Assembly: GCF_016428855.1 (NCBI RefSeq) | Contig: NZ_JAELTN010000013.1 | Coordinates: forward strand, 39,817-103,816 | Length of the DNA: 64,000 nucleotides | Direction of reading: 5' to 3' | Source of the DNA: Pedobacter sp. ASV28 | GTDB lineage: Bacteria; Bacteroidota; Bacteroidia; Sphingobacteriales; Sphingobacteriaceae | Part shown: one piece after another, positions 57,057-64,000 of the stretch | How positions within the stretch are numbered: position 1 is the first letter of the stretch | Layout of the letters: the number at the start of each line of letters is the position of its first letter | The notes under the pieces: model-generated | Seen by the model: the letters and a program-made list of their open reading frames with translations, nothing else | What the model was told of the DNA's origin: nothing | Databases searched by the model: none | Program-made: the position numbers and the translations under genes

Positions 57057-57425
57057 ATGGAGATAAATAAATTTATTAAAAGGAATGTTTATGTTGACGA
57101 TTTGCGTCGCATAGCCCAAATATACCAGGCTTCTAATAATGGGGATAACATGAGCGCAGGGCTGGGGTTCGGGATACCCCTGGCTGTTGCAGAGTATGAT
57201 GGAAAAATCATAGGATTTTGTTCACTTGTTTTTATAGCCGAAGATCCGACAATTAAATCCTTCTTTTCAACTGAATATGAAATCGGGGAAAACAAACAAA
57301 TATTATCTGGGTTTGCAGAAAAGGTGTTTAAGAACATGACGGAAAACTTTAGGTTTGAAAATAGTAGTCTTCTCGTCCAGGCGAACAATTTTAATTTATG
57401 GATGGAGCTAAACTTTCTTCAATAA
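57057..57425 (+). CDS. GNAT-like acetyltransferase, divergent
   Basis: A 122-residue protein. The start at 57057 follows the preceding stop by 5 bp and begins MEINKFIKRNVYVDDLRRIA. The core has LAVAEYDGKIIGFCSLVFIAE (GNAT central strands) and a C-terminal NSSLLVQANNFNLWMELNFLQ. The usual acetyl-CoA loop is poorly kept, so it may be a degenerate or non-catalytic relative. Last gene of the cluster. Confidence 0.6.
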   Translation: MEINKFIKRNVYVDDLRRIAQIYQASNNGDNMSAGLGFGIPLAVAEYDGKIIGFCSLVFIAEDPTIKSFFSTEYEIGENKQILSGFAEKVFKNMTENFRFENSSLLVQANNFNLWMELNFLQ

Positions 57426-57590
57426 ATGTTTGACCAAACTGTCTCTGTTCTTCGATAAGATATACAAGATATTGATTTTCACTTTTACTTTACGCACTAG
57501 GAAATGAGGCAAAAAAATGATTGGTACCCTCGAAAATATTCACCCTGTTTCTGTAATCATCAAAATTCGGTTGTAGTTATTCTTTTTTAG

Positions 57591-57815
57591 CAGTTTAAGA
57601 TTATCTATCCAGAATATAAATGCGAAACCGCCATTGAACAAACTTATTCTAATCGTAAGATTGTCGTCAAGTTGATTAAAAAAAATGTTGTGCTTTTCGG
57701 ACTGGGAATCAATTATTTAATTTCTTTGATCAAGCATCCTATGAATATCCTGAGATTCGCCTTTAACAAATTTGATACATGGCTTAATCGAAGGCTACAG
57801 CCTAAATCCCTTTGA
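57591..57815 (+). other. possible 5'-truncated gene remnant
   Basis: An open frame without a standard start, reading IYPEYKCETAIEQTYSNRK and VVKLIKKNVVLFGLGINYLI, then LRFAFNKFDTWLNRRLQPKSL. It lies in a 609-bp stretch (57426-58034) before tRNA-Glu copy 2 that has no confidently called gene. Family not recognised. A longer minus-strand frame (57795-58031) in the same stretch is not supported either. Confidence 0.25.
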
Positions 57816-58034
57816 TTTACTCTTTGTCCTAAATGAAATATTGTTTTGGGGCGTTAATTCTCTTTGTATATTTTTCAGCAATGGATCCTGATTTATGGAT
57901 GCCAATCTCACTAAATCCTCAAAGATTTGGTTCGATTTTAGTACTGTTCGGGCTACTGAAACATCAATCATTACAGGTTGGTGTTTTTTTATGCCTAAGT
58001 TTTCTAACAAAGGCCGTTTGATTGATGACATTTT

Positions 58035-58106
58035 GGTCCATTCGTCTAGGGGTGAGGACGCCAGATTTTCATTCTGGAAACAGGGGTTCGATTCCCCTAT
58101 GGACTA
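58035..58106 (+). tRNA. tRNA-Glu (anticodon TTC), copy 2
   Basis: A 72-base cloverleaf whose D-arm, anticodon arm and T-arm are identical to copy 1. The acceptor stem differs at both sides of two pairs (ggtccat/atggact versus ggcccgt/acgggct), so pairing is fully kept. CCA is not encoded. A terminator follows. Confidence 0.94.
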
Positions 58107-58112
58107 CTTCAA

Positions 58113-58147
58113 AAGGCAGAAAATCATATGATTTTCTGCCTTTTTGT
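58113..58147 (+). terminator. terminator after tRNA-Glu copy 2
   Basis: Perfect stem aaggcagaaaatc / gattttctgcctt with a 4-base loop, then T-run. Confidence 0.85.
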
Positions 58148-58333
58148 TTCATAATCCTTTTAAATGTATTATTCTTTATAAAATGTTTTTTTAAAGAAAA
58201 TGGTTCGATATTCGAGGTGGGGCAAGCAGAATAGAACCTTCTGAAAATATTGATTATTAATCTGTTATAGTTTCAACTATCAGGGAAATGGGCTTCAAAA
58301 GCCAATAAAACTAATTTATTGATGAATTGTGAG

Positions 58334-58444
58334 CTATTTCTGCATCAATTTCTCGAAACGGAAAATTAAGGCCCTTAAGTTGGGAAATTTGCCTAAATCA
58401 TCTTTTTTCAGACCGAAAATGACCTTAACAGACTCGGAGAACAT
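58334..58444 (-). other. short minus-strand ORF, possible mobile-element remnant
   Basis: Minus-strand translation from the ATG at 58444 reads MFSESVKVIFGLKKDDLGKF and continues for a further 17 residues (ending RFEKLMQK). An open frame extends upstream (VNVAAPFRSKLT). The composition is protein-like but no family is recognised. The region 58148-58568 otherwise holds only the palindrome before the sigma gene. Confidence 0.25.
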
Positions 58445-58519
58445 AGTCAGTTTGGAACGGAATGGGGCGGCTACATTTACCAGAATACACACCTGTGGTT
58501 ACTAACACAACATCGGTGG

Positions 58520-58537
58520 TAACTTAATATTAAGTTA
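58520..58537. promoter_or_regulatory. 18-bp perfect palindrome upstream of the ECF sigma gene
   Basis: The sequence taacttaatattaagtta is perfectly self-complementary, 31 bp upstream of the sigma factor start. It may be an operator or a sigma-autoregulated promoter element. Low GC makes chance less negligible. Confidence 0.4.
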
Positions 58538-58568
58538 ACAAAGAATCAGGGACATTTGCAATTGCATT

Positions 58569-59162
58569 ATGTCTCCTACATCTGAATACACATCAACAGA
58601 TTTTTTGAACTTTCCGGTAAACCTTGGGAATACGATGGAGTTTGATCAAATATTCAGGTTTTATTATCCGCAATTGTGTGATTTTTCAGAGCGCTACCTG
58701 AAATATAAAGAAGATGCCGAAGAAGTAGTGGCCAACTTGTTTGTAACACTTTGGAATAAAGCAGAAGTATTTAATAGTGCGGAACACCTTCGTGCCTATT
58801 TGTACCGGTCAGCTTTTAACAGTAGTATGAACAGGATACGGTCGGCAGTACGCCGGGCGGAGCGTGAGCGTACATACTCACTTCAGTCGGATAACTTCGA
58901 AGAAAGTTACCTCAATAATATGTTGCGCTCCGAATTGATAGGTAGCATTTACCGTGAGATAGAGCTGCTACCTTCGCATTATGGCAAGGTAATCAGCATG
59001 AGTTACCGCGACGGTTTCAAGAATGATGAAATAGCCGCCCAACTGGATCTTACTATACAAACGGTTAAAAACTATAAGCACAAAGGCTTATCTATTTTGA
59101 AGACCAAAATATCTTCAGAAGCCTGGCTTGCCGTTTCGGCGATCGTGCTTGCCGGGATATAA
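58569..59162 (+). CDS. FecI-type ECF sigma factor
   Basis: A 197-residue extracytoplasmic-function sigma factor. Region 2 reads FDQIFRFYYPQLCDFSERYLKYKEDAEEVVANLFVTLWNKA, and region 4 LLPSHYGKVISMSYRDGFKNDEIAAQLDLTIQTVKNYKHKGL. Typical of Bacteroidota ECF sigmas paired with FecR-like anti-sigma factors. Followed 65 bp later by the FecR gene. Confidence 0.93.
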   Translation: MSPTSEYTSTDFLNFPVNLGNTMEFDQIFRFYYPQLCDFSERYLKYKEDAEEVVANLFVTLWNKAEVFNSAEHLRAYLYRSAFNSSMNRIRSAVRRAERERTYSLQSDNFEESYLNNMLRSELIGSIYREIELLPSHYGKVISMSYRDGFKNDEIAAQLDLTIQTVKNYKHKGLSILKTKISSEAWLAVSAIVLAGI

Positions 59163-59227
59163 AAATAATTTCATTTTCCAGAGTACTTTTCCCTAACCGT
59201 GGTGTATTAGGTGTATAAAGTAACAGC

Positions 59228-60409
59228 ATGCAACAAGACAATACATTTAGTGAAACCCGACTTCTATATCTTTTGCAAGCCTATATGGCGGGCCATCTCA
59301 CCCAAGATGAAAAGGCAGAATTGGAAAAATGGGTTGATGCGTCAGCAGACAATAAACTACTATTAGATCAAATAGCAGATCCGGCCTTTTGTGAATCCGC
59401 TTTGCAAAATCAAAGATCATATGATGTTGATAGCGCGCTGCATCGAGTTAAAAAGCAAACAGGTAGATCGGCAGCACAGCGTCTCTTATGGTTTCGGTAT
59501 ACCGCTATAGCTGCTGCTGTCATTTTAATTTGCACGGTGGGTTCACTTTTTTATAGGCAACGCCAACCTGCTGAACCACTAGAACAAATTTCATATGTAG
59601 ACCATGATATTGCACCAGGTAAACACGGTGCTACGCTTAGGTTGGCCAATGGGCGCAGCATCAACCTGAATGAAACCAACACTGGCACCTTTGCCAAAGA
59701 AGCCGGCGTTACCATTTCCAAAACAGCTTCCGGCCAATTGGTGTACACCGCTACGCAAAGCCGGGCAAATACAGGCTTGAACACACTGAGCACTGCCAAA
59801 GGAGAAACCTATCAGGTGAATTTACCCGATGGATCAAGTATCTGGCTTAATGCCTATTCGTCAGTAACCTACCTGGCAAATTTTGCACAACAAAAAGAAA
59901 GGCATGTAAAGCTTGAGGGGGAAGCCTACTTTGAGGTAGCGAAAGATAAAACCAGACCTTTTATTGTTGAGACCCGCGAACAGAAGGTAAGGGTACTGGG
60001 CACTCATTTCAATATCAGCAGTTATGCCGATGAGCAGTTTATCCGCACTACCTTACTGGAAGGCATGGTGAGGGTGAGCAATGATCATAATTCTGCAGTA
60101 GTACTTGCTCCGGGGCAGCAGACCATCAATCATAATGGCAGACTTACTGTTAGCGAAACAGACGCTTTTGCAGAAGCAGACTGGAGATCCGGACGTTTTA
60201 ATTTTCGGAACGAAAAGATAGAAAGCATCATGCGGAAACTTGGTCGTTGGTACAATATTGAAGTTTTATATGATGGTGTTTTACCCGAAGCCGAGTTTAA
60301 TGGGCGCATCTCGCGAAATAAAAATATTAGCCAGGTACTTGATGTATTGGAGAAAACCCAGGATGTGCATTTTAAAATAGAAGGAAGGAGGGTTACTGTA
60401 TCGAAGTAA
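59228..60409 (+). CDS. FecR-type anti-sigma factor
   Basis: A 393-residue single-pass inner-membrane protein. The N-terminal cytoplasmic sigma-binding part (residues 1-85) is followed by one membrane segment (TAIAAAVILICTVGSLFY; about 92-110). The periplasmic FecR domain has LPDGSSIWLNAYSSVTYLANF, LEGEAYFEVAKDKTRPFIVET and TLLEGMVRVSN, and a C-terminal DUF4974 domain is present (FNFRNEKIESIMRKLGRWYNIEV; ISRNKNISQVLDVLEKTQDVHF). It transmits the signal from the TonB receptor's STN domain to the sigma factor. Confidence 0.94.
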   Translation: MQQDNTFSETRLLYLLQAYMAGHLTQDEKAELEKWVDASADNKLLLDQIADPAFCESALQNQRSYDVDSALHRVKKQTGRSAAQRLLWFRYTAIAAAVILICTVGSLFYRQRQPAEPLEQISYVDHDIAPGKHGATLRLANGRSINLNETNTGTFAKEAGVTISKTASGQLVYTATQSRANTGLNTLSTAKGETYQVNLPDGSSIWLNAYSSVTYLANFAQQKERHVKLEGEAYFEVAKDKTRPFIVETREQKVRVLGTHFNISSYADEQFIRTTLLEGMVRVSNDHNSAVVLAPGQQTINHNGRLTVSETDAFAEADWRSGRFNFRNEKIESIMRKLGRWYNIEVLYDGVLPEAEFNGRISRNKNISQVLDVLEKTQDVHFKIEGRRVTVSK

Positions 60410-60555
60410 GATAGAACATAACTTGGCCTAAAACAGATCCCGGCGCTAACCGGGATCAGGATGCCTGGCCGAAATAATTTAATTTTTCATTTACAATAGC
60501 GTTCCCGGCAGTGCTTGAGACCCATTACGGCAAACGCATATTCCAAGCAAATCAA

Positions 60556-63500
60556 ATGTACAATTTTTTACACCAAAATTTGGTGTGGTGGAAACACCAT
60601 ACCCCTAAGATACTGTTGACCATGAAGTTGACAACTTTTTTACTGATCGTGAGCATCATGCAGGTAAGCGCCAATACTTTAGCGCAAAAGGTAACCTTAT
60701 CGTTTCGTGGTCAGCCTATGGAAAAAGTGCTCGAATCCATCAGCACACAAAGTGGCTACGATATTATTTTTACCCGGAAAACACTGACAGATACAAAGAT
60801 GGTAACCATCCATGTCAAGGATATGGAATTTAAAGAAGTGCTGCAGCAAGTTTTTGCCGGACAATCTTTGGTATATTCTATAGCGGATAATACAGTTATT
60901 GTTACCCGCTCCCCGATCGCTAAACCGGGCCGCATTAGCGGTAAGGTGGTGGACGAGAAAGGCGAATCCCTGCCGGGTGCAAATATAAAGATATTAGAAA
61001 ACGGGGCCGGGACTCAGTCCACAGTGGATGGCAGTTATGTATTATCGGCAATACCCGGTACCTATACCATAGAAGTCAGTTATATGTCCTATCAAACCCA
61101 GCGTATTACGGGTGTTATAGTGGCAGAAGATAAAAATACCCCGCTTAATATTTCCTTAAAGCCAGCCAATGCTGCATTAAAAGAAGTAACGGTAACCGCC
61201 AGTTACCGTAAGGCATCAACCGAAGGCTTACTGGCTAGACAAAAGAACGCTTCAGAGATCAGTAACGGTATCAGTGCCGAGCAGATTGCCAGTACGCCCG
61301 ACAAGAATATCGGCGAGAGCTTAAAGCGCATCAGCGGGGTGAGCTCCATAGACAATAAAATGGTTTTGGTACGTGGTATAGGCGAACGTTACAATACCGC
61401 ACAACTGGACGGAATAAATCTGCCCAGTACTGAAGCCCAAACCCGTAACTTCTCTTTCGATCTGATCCCTTCAAGCTTGGTTGATAACGTTGTGGTCAGC
61501 AAAACGGTTACCCCTGACATGAACAGTAGCTTTGGTGGTGGATTGATACAAATTAATACTAAGGATATCCCTACAGAAAATTTTATGGGCTTCACCGTTG
61601 GAACTTCCTTTAACGACCAAAGTACTGGCAAGGATTTTTTGAGCCATAAACGTGGTAAATATGATTACTTAGGTTTTGACGATGGACGAAGGAAATTCCC
61701 AACTGGTTTACAGCATACAGACCGTACCACTGTACCCAATAATACCCTTACAGACGAACAGTATAAACAAGTGATCATTGCACAAAGCCAAAAATTTACC
61801 AATGATAATTTTACGATGTACAAATATAAAACTGCTCCATCGCAGAACTATCAGTTTACATTGGGCAGAATAATCACTATTGATCCGACAAACGATAAAA
61901 AACTGGGCTTTACTGCAGCTTTAAATTACCGGAACAACCAAAATATTAATATAGTTGACCAACAGACCAGAAGTGACTGGAACACAAATACCACTAATTC
62001 TGGTGCTAAATACATGTTCAATACTACTTTGGCTGCGATGTTAAACGTAGGCTTGCAGTTAGAGAAAAATAGGTTCAGCTTCCGAAACACCTATACCCAT
62101 ATTTACAATAATGACCTTTTTAGGGCCGTTGGTTACGATTCAGATGAGGGGACAACTCTATTTGCTGCTGGTGTAAAACCCAACCGCATTATAGAGACTG
62201 ACGACCCCACCTATACAGATCTTTTACAGAATAAATTAAATGGTCAGCATCAGTTTAACAAGATAAAGTTAGAATGGAATTTATCCAGGACATCAATAGA
62301 CCGTAAAGAGAAAGATCTAAGCATTGCTTCCCAAGGTTTGCTAAAAACCAGTAACGGCTACGAATACATTTATGTATCAAGCTCACAAACAGAAGGATAT
62401 ATAAAACCCACCTCCCGCCATAACTATAGCAACAATGAGCATCATTTTTCATGGAGTGCCGATGCGAGCATGCCTTTTAAAACAGGGCTGTTAAATAATA
62501 ATATAAAAACCGGTTATTTTGGGATTCAAAAAGAAGGATCACTCAACTGGCAAATTGCCTCCCTGGTGCATAATCCGTTAATAGCTGATAGTTTACGGTA
62601 TATCCCGATTGGCGAAATGATAAACCCCGCCAAAATTGGCAATAACGGTTACAACTATTATATCAATTCATACTTTTTAAATGGCTACAAAGGAAAAAGT
62701 ATTACCCAGGCAGGCTATGTGATGTTGGATAGCCGGCTTGGCGAAAAATTACGCCTGGTTTGGGGTGCAAGGGCAGAGTATTACAGATATACCGAAATAC
62801 GGAACGACATTAACGTAAGGGGAACGAGTTCTTTCGCACTTCCTCCAGAAAAGAAGTGGAGATTTTTGCCATCGGCCAATCTTACCTATAGTCCAACCAA
62901 AGAAATTAATATCAGGGCCGCCTTCTCAAACGCAGTAGTAAGGCCGGAGCTGATGGACAACAGTCAGTTTTTTAGGTACGACCCGATGTTCGATGCACAA
63001 TTTGGCAACGAAGGTTTGGCCAGTACGCAGATTAAAAACTACGATTTTAAAATAGAGTGGTTCCCTGGCCTTGGTGAGATCATCTCGGCAAGTGCATTTT
63101 ACAAACAGTTTGATCAACCTGTTGAGATCACTTTTAGCACGTCCAATGGTGGCGGTTTTTATTATATCAAAAACTCAGATCAAGCTAAGGTTTACGGTTT
63201 AGAATTAGAGATGAGAAAAAATTTCGGTTTTATTGCCGCTAGCAACTTTTTAACACGCTTCACGGTTTATGGCAACCTTACTTTACAAAAAGCCGATGTG
63301 GCAGGGAACTATAAAACCGCTGTAGATGGAAAGGATATAGTTGTGGCCGCAAAAGCAAAAAGAAACATGTACGGGCAATCTCCATATCTCATTAATGCCG
63401 GTTTACAATATACAGGTGAGCAATTGGGCTTTAACCTGGCATATAATAAATCGGGACTTAAAACAACGCTCGTTGGACCCGAACTTAATAATATTGAATA

Positions 63501-63783
63501 TGAGAAGCCAAGGGATCAGATCGATGCCCAGGTTAGTTACAGATTTTACAAAAAGAGATTGGAAGTAAGGGTAAACGCGGGTAACCTACTCAATAGAGCG
63601 TCCGTTATCTTTAGAAATACGGGTAGCTATGAGCCTAACCCGGAATATACCATAGGTTCTGATTACAGTAACAAATTCCGCTTGAAACCTGGCTTTACCA
63701 ATAATTACGAAGAAGGAGATCAGGTGCTGTTCTCGCAAAAATTTGGTCGCACCTACAGTACATCTATTACTTATAACTTTTAA
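60556..63783 (+). CDS. TonB-dependent receptor with STN signalling domain
   Basis: A 1075-residue outer-membrane receptor. The ATG at 60556 is chosen over an upstream GTG; the signal/hydrophobic segment follows (LTTFLLIVSIMQVSANTLAQ). The STN domain contains VTLSFRGQPMEKVLESISTQSGYDIIFTRKT (about residues 47-110). A carboxypeptidase-like Ig domain (GRISGKVVDEKGESLPGANI...; about 130-210) precedes the plug (LVRGIGERYNTAQLDGINLPS, SSFGGGLIQINTKDIP) and a 22-strand barrel with a C-terminal YNF. The ligand cannot be read; no SusD partner is visible. The STN domain couples it to the FecR/FecI pair upstream. Confidence 0.93.
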   Translation: MYNFLHQNLVWWKHHTPKILLTMKLTTFLLIVSIMQVSANTLAQKVTLSFRGQPMEKVLESISTQSGYDIIFTRKTLTDTKMVTIHVKDMEFKEVLQQVFAGQSLVYSIADNTVIVTRSPIAKPGRISGKVVDEKGESLPGANIKILENGAGTQSTVDGSYVLSAIPGTYTIEVSYMSYQTQRITGVIVAEDKNTPLNISLKPANAALKEVTVTASYRKASTEGLLARQKNASEISNGISAEQIASTPDKNIGESLKRISGVSSIDNKMVLVRGIGERYNTAQLDGINLPSTEAQTRNFSFDLIPSSLVDNVVVSKTVTPDMNSSFGGGLIQINTKDIPTENFMGFTVGTSFNDQSTGKDFLSHKRGKYDYLGFDDGRRKFPTGLQHTDRTTVPNNTLTDEQYKQVIIAQSQKFTNDNFTMYKYKTAPSQNYQFTLGRIITIDPTNDKKLGFTAALNYRNNQNINIVDQQTRSDWNTNTTNSGAKYMFNTTLAAMLNVGLQLEKNRFSFRNTYTHIYNNDLFRAVGYDSDEGTTLFAAGVKPNRIIETDDPTYTDLLQNKLNGQHQFNKIKLEWNLSRTSIDRKEKDLSIASQGLLKTSNGYEYIYVSSSQTEGYIKPTSRHNYSNNEHHFSWSADASMPFKTGLLNNNIKTGYFGIQKEGSLNWQIASLVHNPLIADSLRYIPIGEMINPAKIGNNGYNYYINSYFLNGYKGKSITQAGYVMLDSRLGEKLRLVWGARAEYYRYTEIRNDINVRGTSSFALPPEKKWRFLPSANLTYSPTKEINIRAAFSNAVVRPELMDNSQFFRYDPMFDAQFGNEGLASTQIKNYDFKIEWFPGLGEIISASAFYKQFDQPVEITFSTSNGGGFYYIKNSDQAKVYGLELEMRKNFGFIAASNFLTRFTVYGNLTLQKADVAGNYKTAVDGKDIVVAAKAKRNMYGQSPYLINAGLQYTGEQLGFNLAYNKSGLKTTLVGPELNNIEYEKPRDQIDAQVSYRFYKKRLEVRVNAGNLLNRASVIFRNTGSYEPNPEYTIGSDYSNKFRLKPGFTNNYEEGDQVLFSQKFGRTYSTSITYNF

Positions 63784-64000
63784 TGAATATGAAACTTAAA
63801 AAATATATCCATTTCGTGATGCTTGCTGTTATAGGGCTAAGTTTATCATGCAGCAAAGCAAAACTTCTTTCACCAGAACCACTCAAACTTGTTAAATTAA
63901 ATATTTCCGGAACTTCCGAGGTTGATCTGGAATATCTGTATAAGGACAGTGTTATTGCAGAGAGTAAGATCATCAATTCAAATGGTATAAACATCAATAC
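63783..64000 (+). CDS. lipoprotein, partial at window end
   Basis: The start codon overlaps the receptor stop by one base. The visible 72 residues begin MNMKLKKYIHFVMLAVIGLSLS with the lipobox cysteine in SLSCSKAK, followed by a beta-rich region (KLNISGTSEVDLEYLYKDSV). The gene runs out of the window. It is probably a surface or periplasmic lipoprotein partner of the receptor. Confidence 0.75.
   Translation, partial: MNMKLKKYIHFVMLAVIGLSLSCSKAKLLSPEPLKLVKLNISGTSEVDLEYLYKDSVIAESKIINSNGININ

Noticed and set aside
57795..58031. 78-codon minus-strand ORF just before tRNA-Glu copy 2
   Set aside because: No recognisable motif, no neighbours on that strand, and an equally open plus-strand frame overlaps it and runs into the tRNA; coding is unsupported.
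60556..63783. SusC-type glycan receptor
   Set aside because: No SusD-like gene follows directly in the visible sequence, and the plug/STN layout fits a FecA-like signalling receptor at least as well.

Overview
The window comes from a Bacteroidota chromosome, most likely Sphingobacteriaceae (Pedobacter-like). The reasons are the gene families present (a GldB-type lipoprotein, a FecI/FecR/TonB-receptor set with STN domain, DUF3667, DUF4136, PorT-like barrels, Zn-less DksA-like protein, FucP-type sugar transporter, GHL10 glycosidase), the moderately AT-rich sequence, and the near absence of purine-rich ribosome binding sites. No database search was possible; family calls rest on motifs read in the translations.

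Positions 1-47.2 kb are ordinary core chromosome. Landmarks are ileS-dksA-like-lspA (23-4477), a periplasmic/outer-membrane block with a tandem pair of small coiled-coil membrane proteins and a YceI-porin-YceI group (4.7-10 kb), serS, rsmI, lnt with a second lspA, nadE, a gldB-like gene, a patatin, comB, gcvT, and a complete threonine operon (thrA, RhtB-type exporter, thrB, thrC; 23.5-29.0 kb) preceded by a Thr/Ile-rich leader peptide and a terminator that looks like classical attenuation. A methionine block (metH, a four-helix-bundle protein, metF; minus strand, 33.6-38.7 kb) is headed by a SAM-I riboswitch. Then come a Bax-inhibitor-1 protein, murQ, an S41 protease, der, a DUF3667 protein and era. 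Two degraded genes (20.2-20.7 kb and 32.25-32.6 kb) and several intergenic hairpin repeats lie among them.

Positions 47.3-58.1 kb are accessory and bounded by tRNA genes: tRNA-fMet and tRNA-Glu on the left, a second tRNA-Glu on the right. The left 7.2 kb is delimited by a 14-bp direct repeat starting at the 3' end of the first tRNA-Glu. It carries a small helical ORF, a large serine recombinase and a solitary 1571-residue protein with an N-terminal PD-(D/E)xK-like nuclease motif, a STAND/NACHT-type P-loop NTPase and a long helical C-terminus. This has the architecture of an Avs-like antiphage sensor-effector and is the most interesting item in the window. The right 3.4 kb holds a truncated copy of the small ORF and a tight five-gene operon (MarR-GNAT fusion, cupin, PaaI-type thioesterase, small membrane protein, GNAT-like protein).

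Positions 58.5-64 kb contain an ECF sigma factor, a FecR-type anti-sigma factor, a TonB-dependent receptor with an STN signalling domain, and the start of a lipoprotein gene, i.e. a surface-signalling uptake system cut by the window end.
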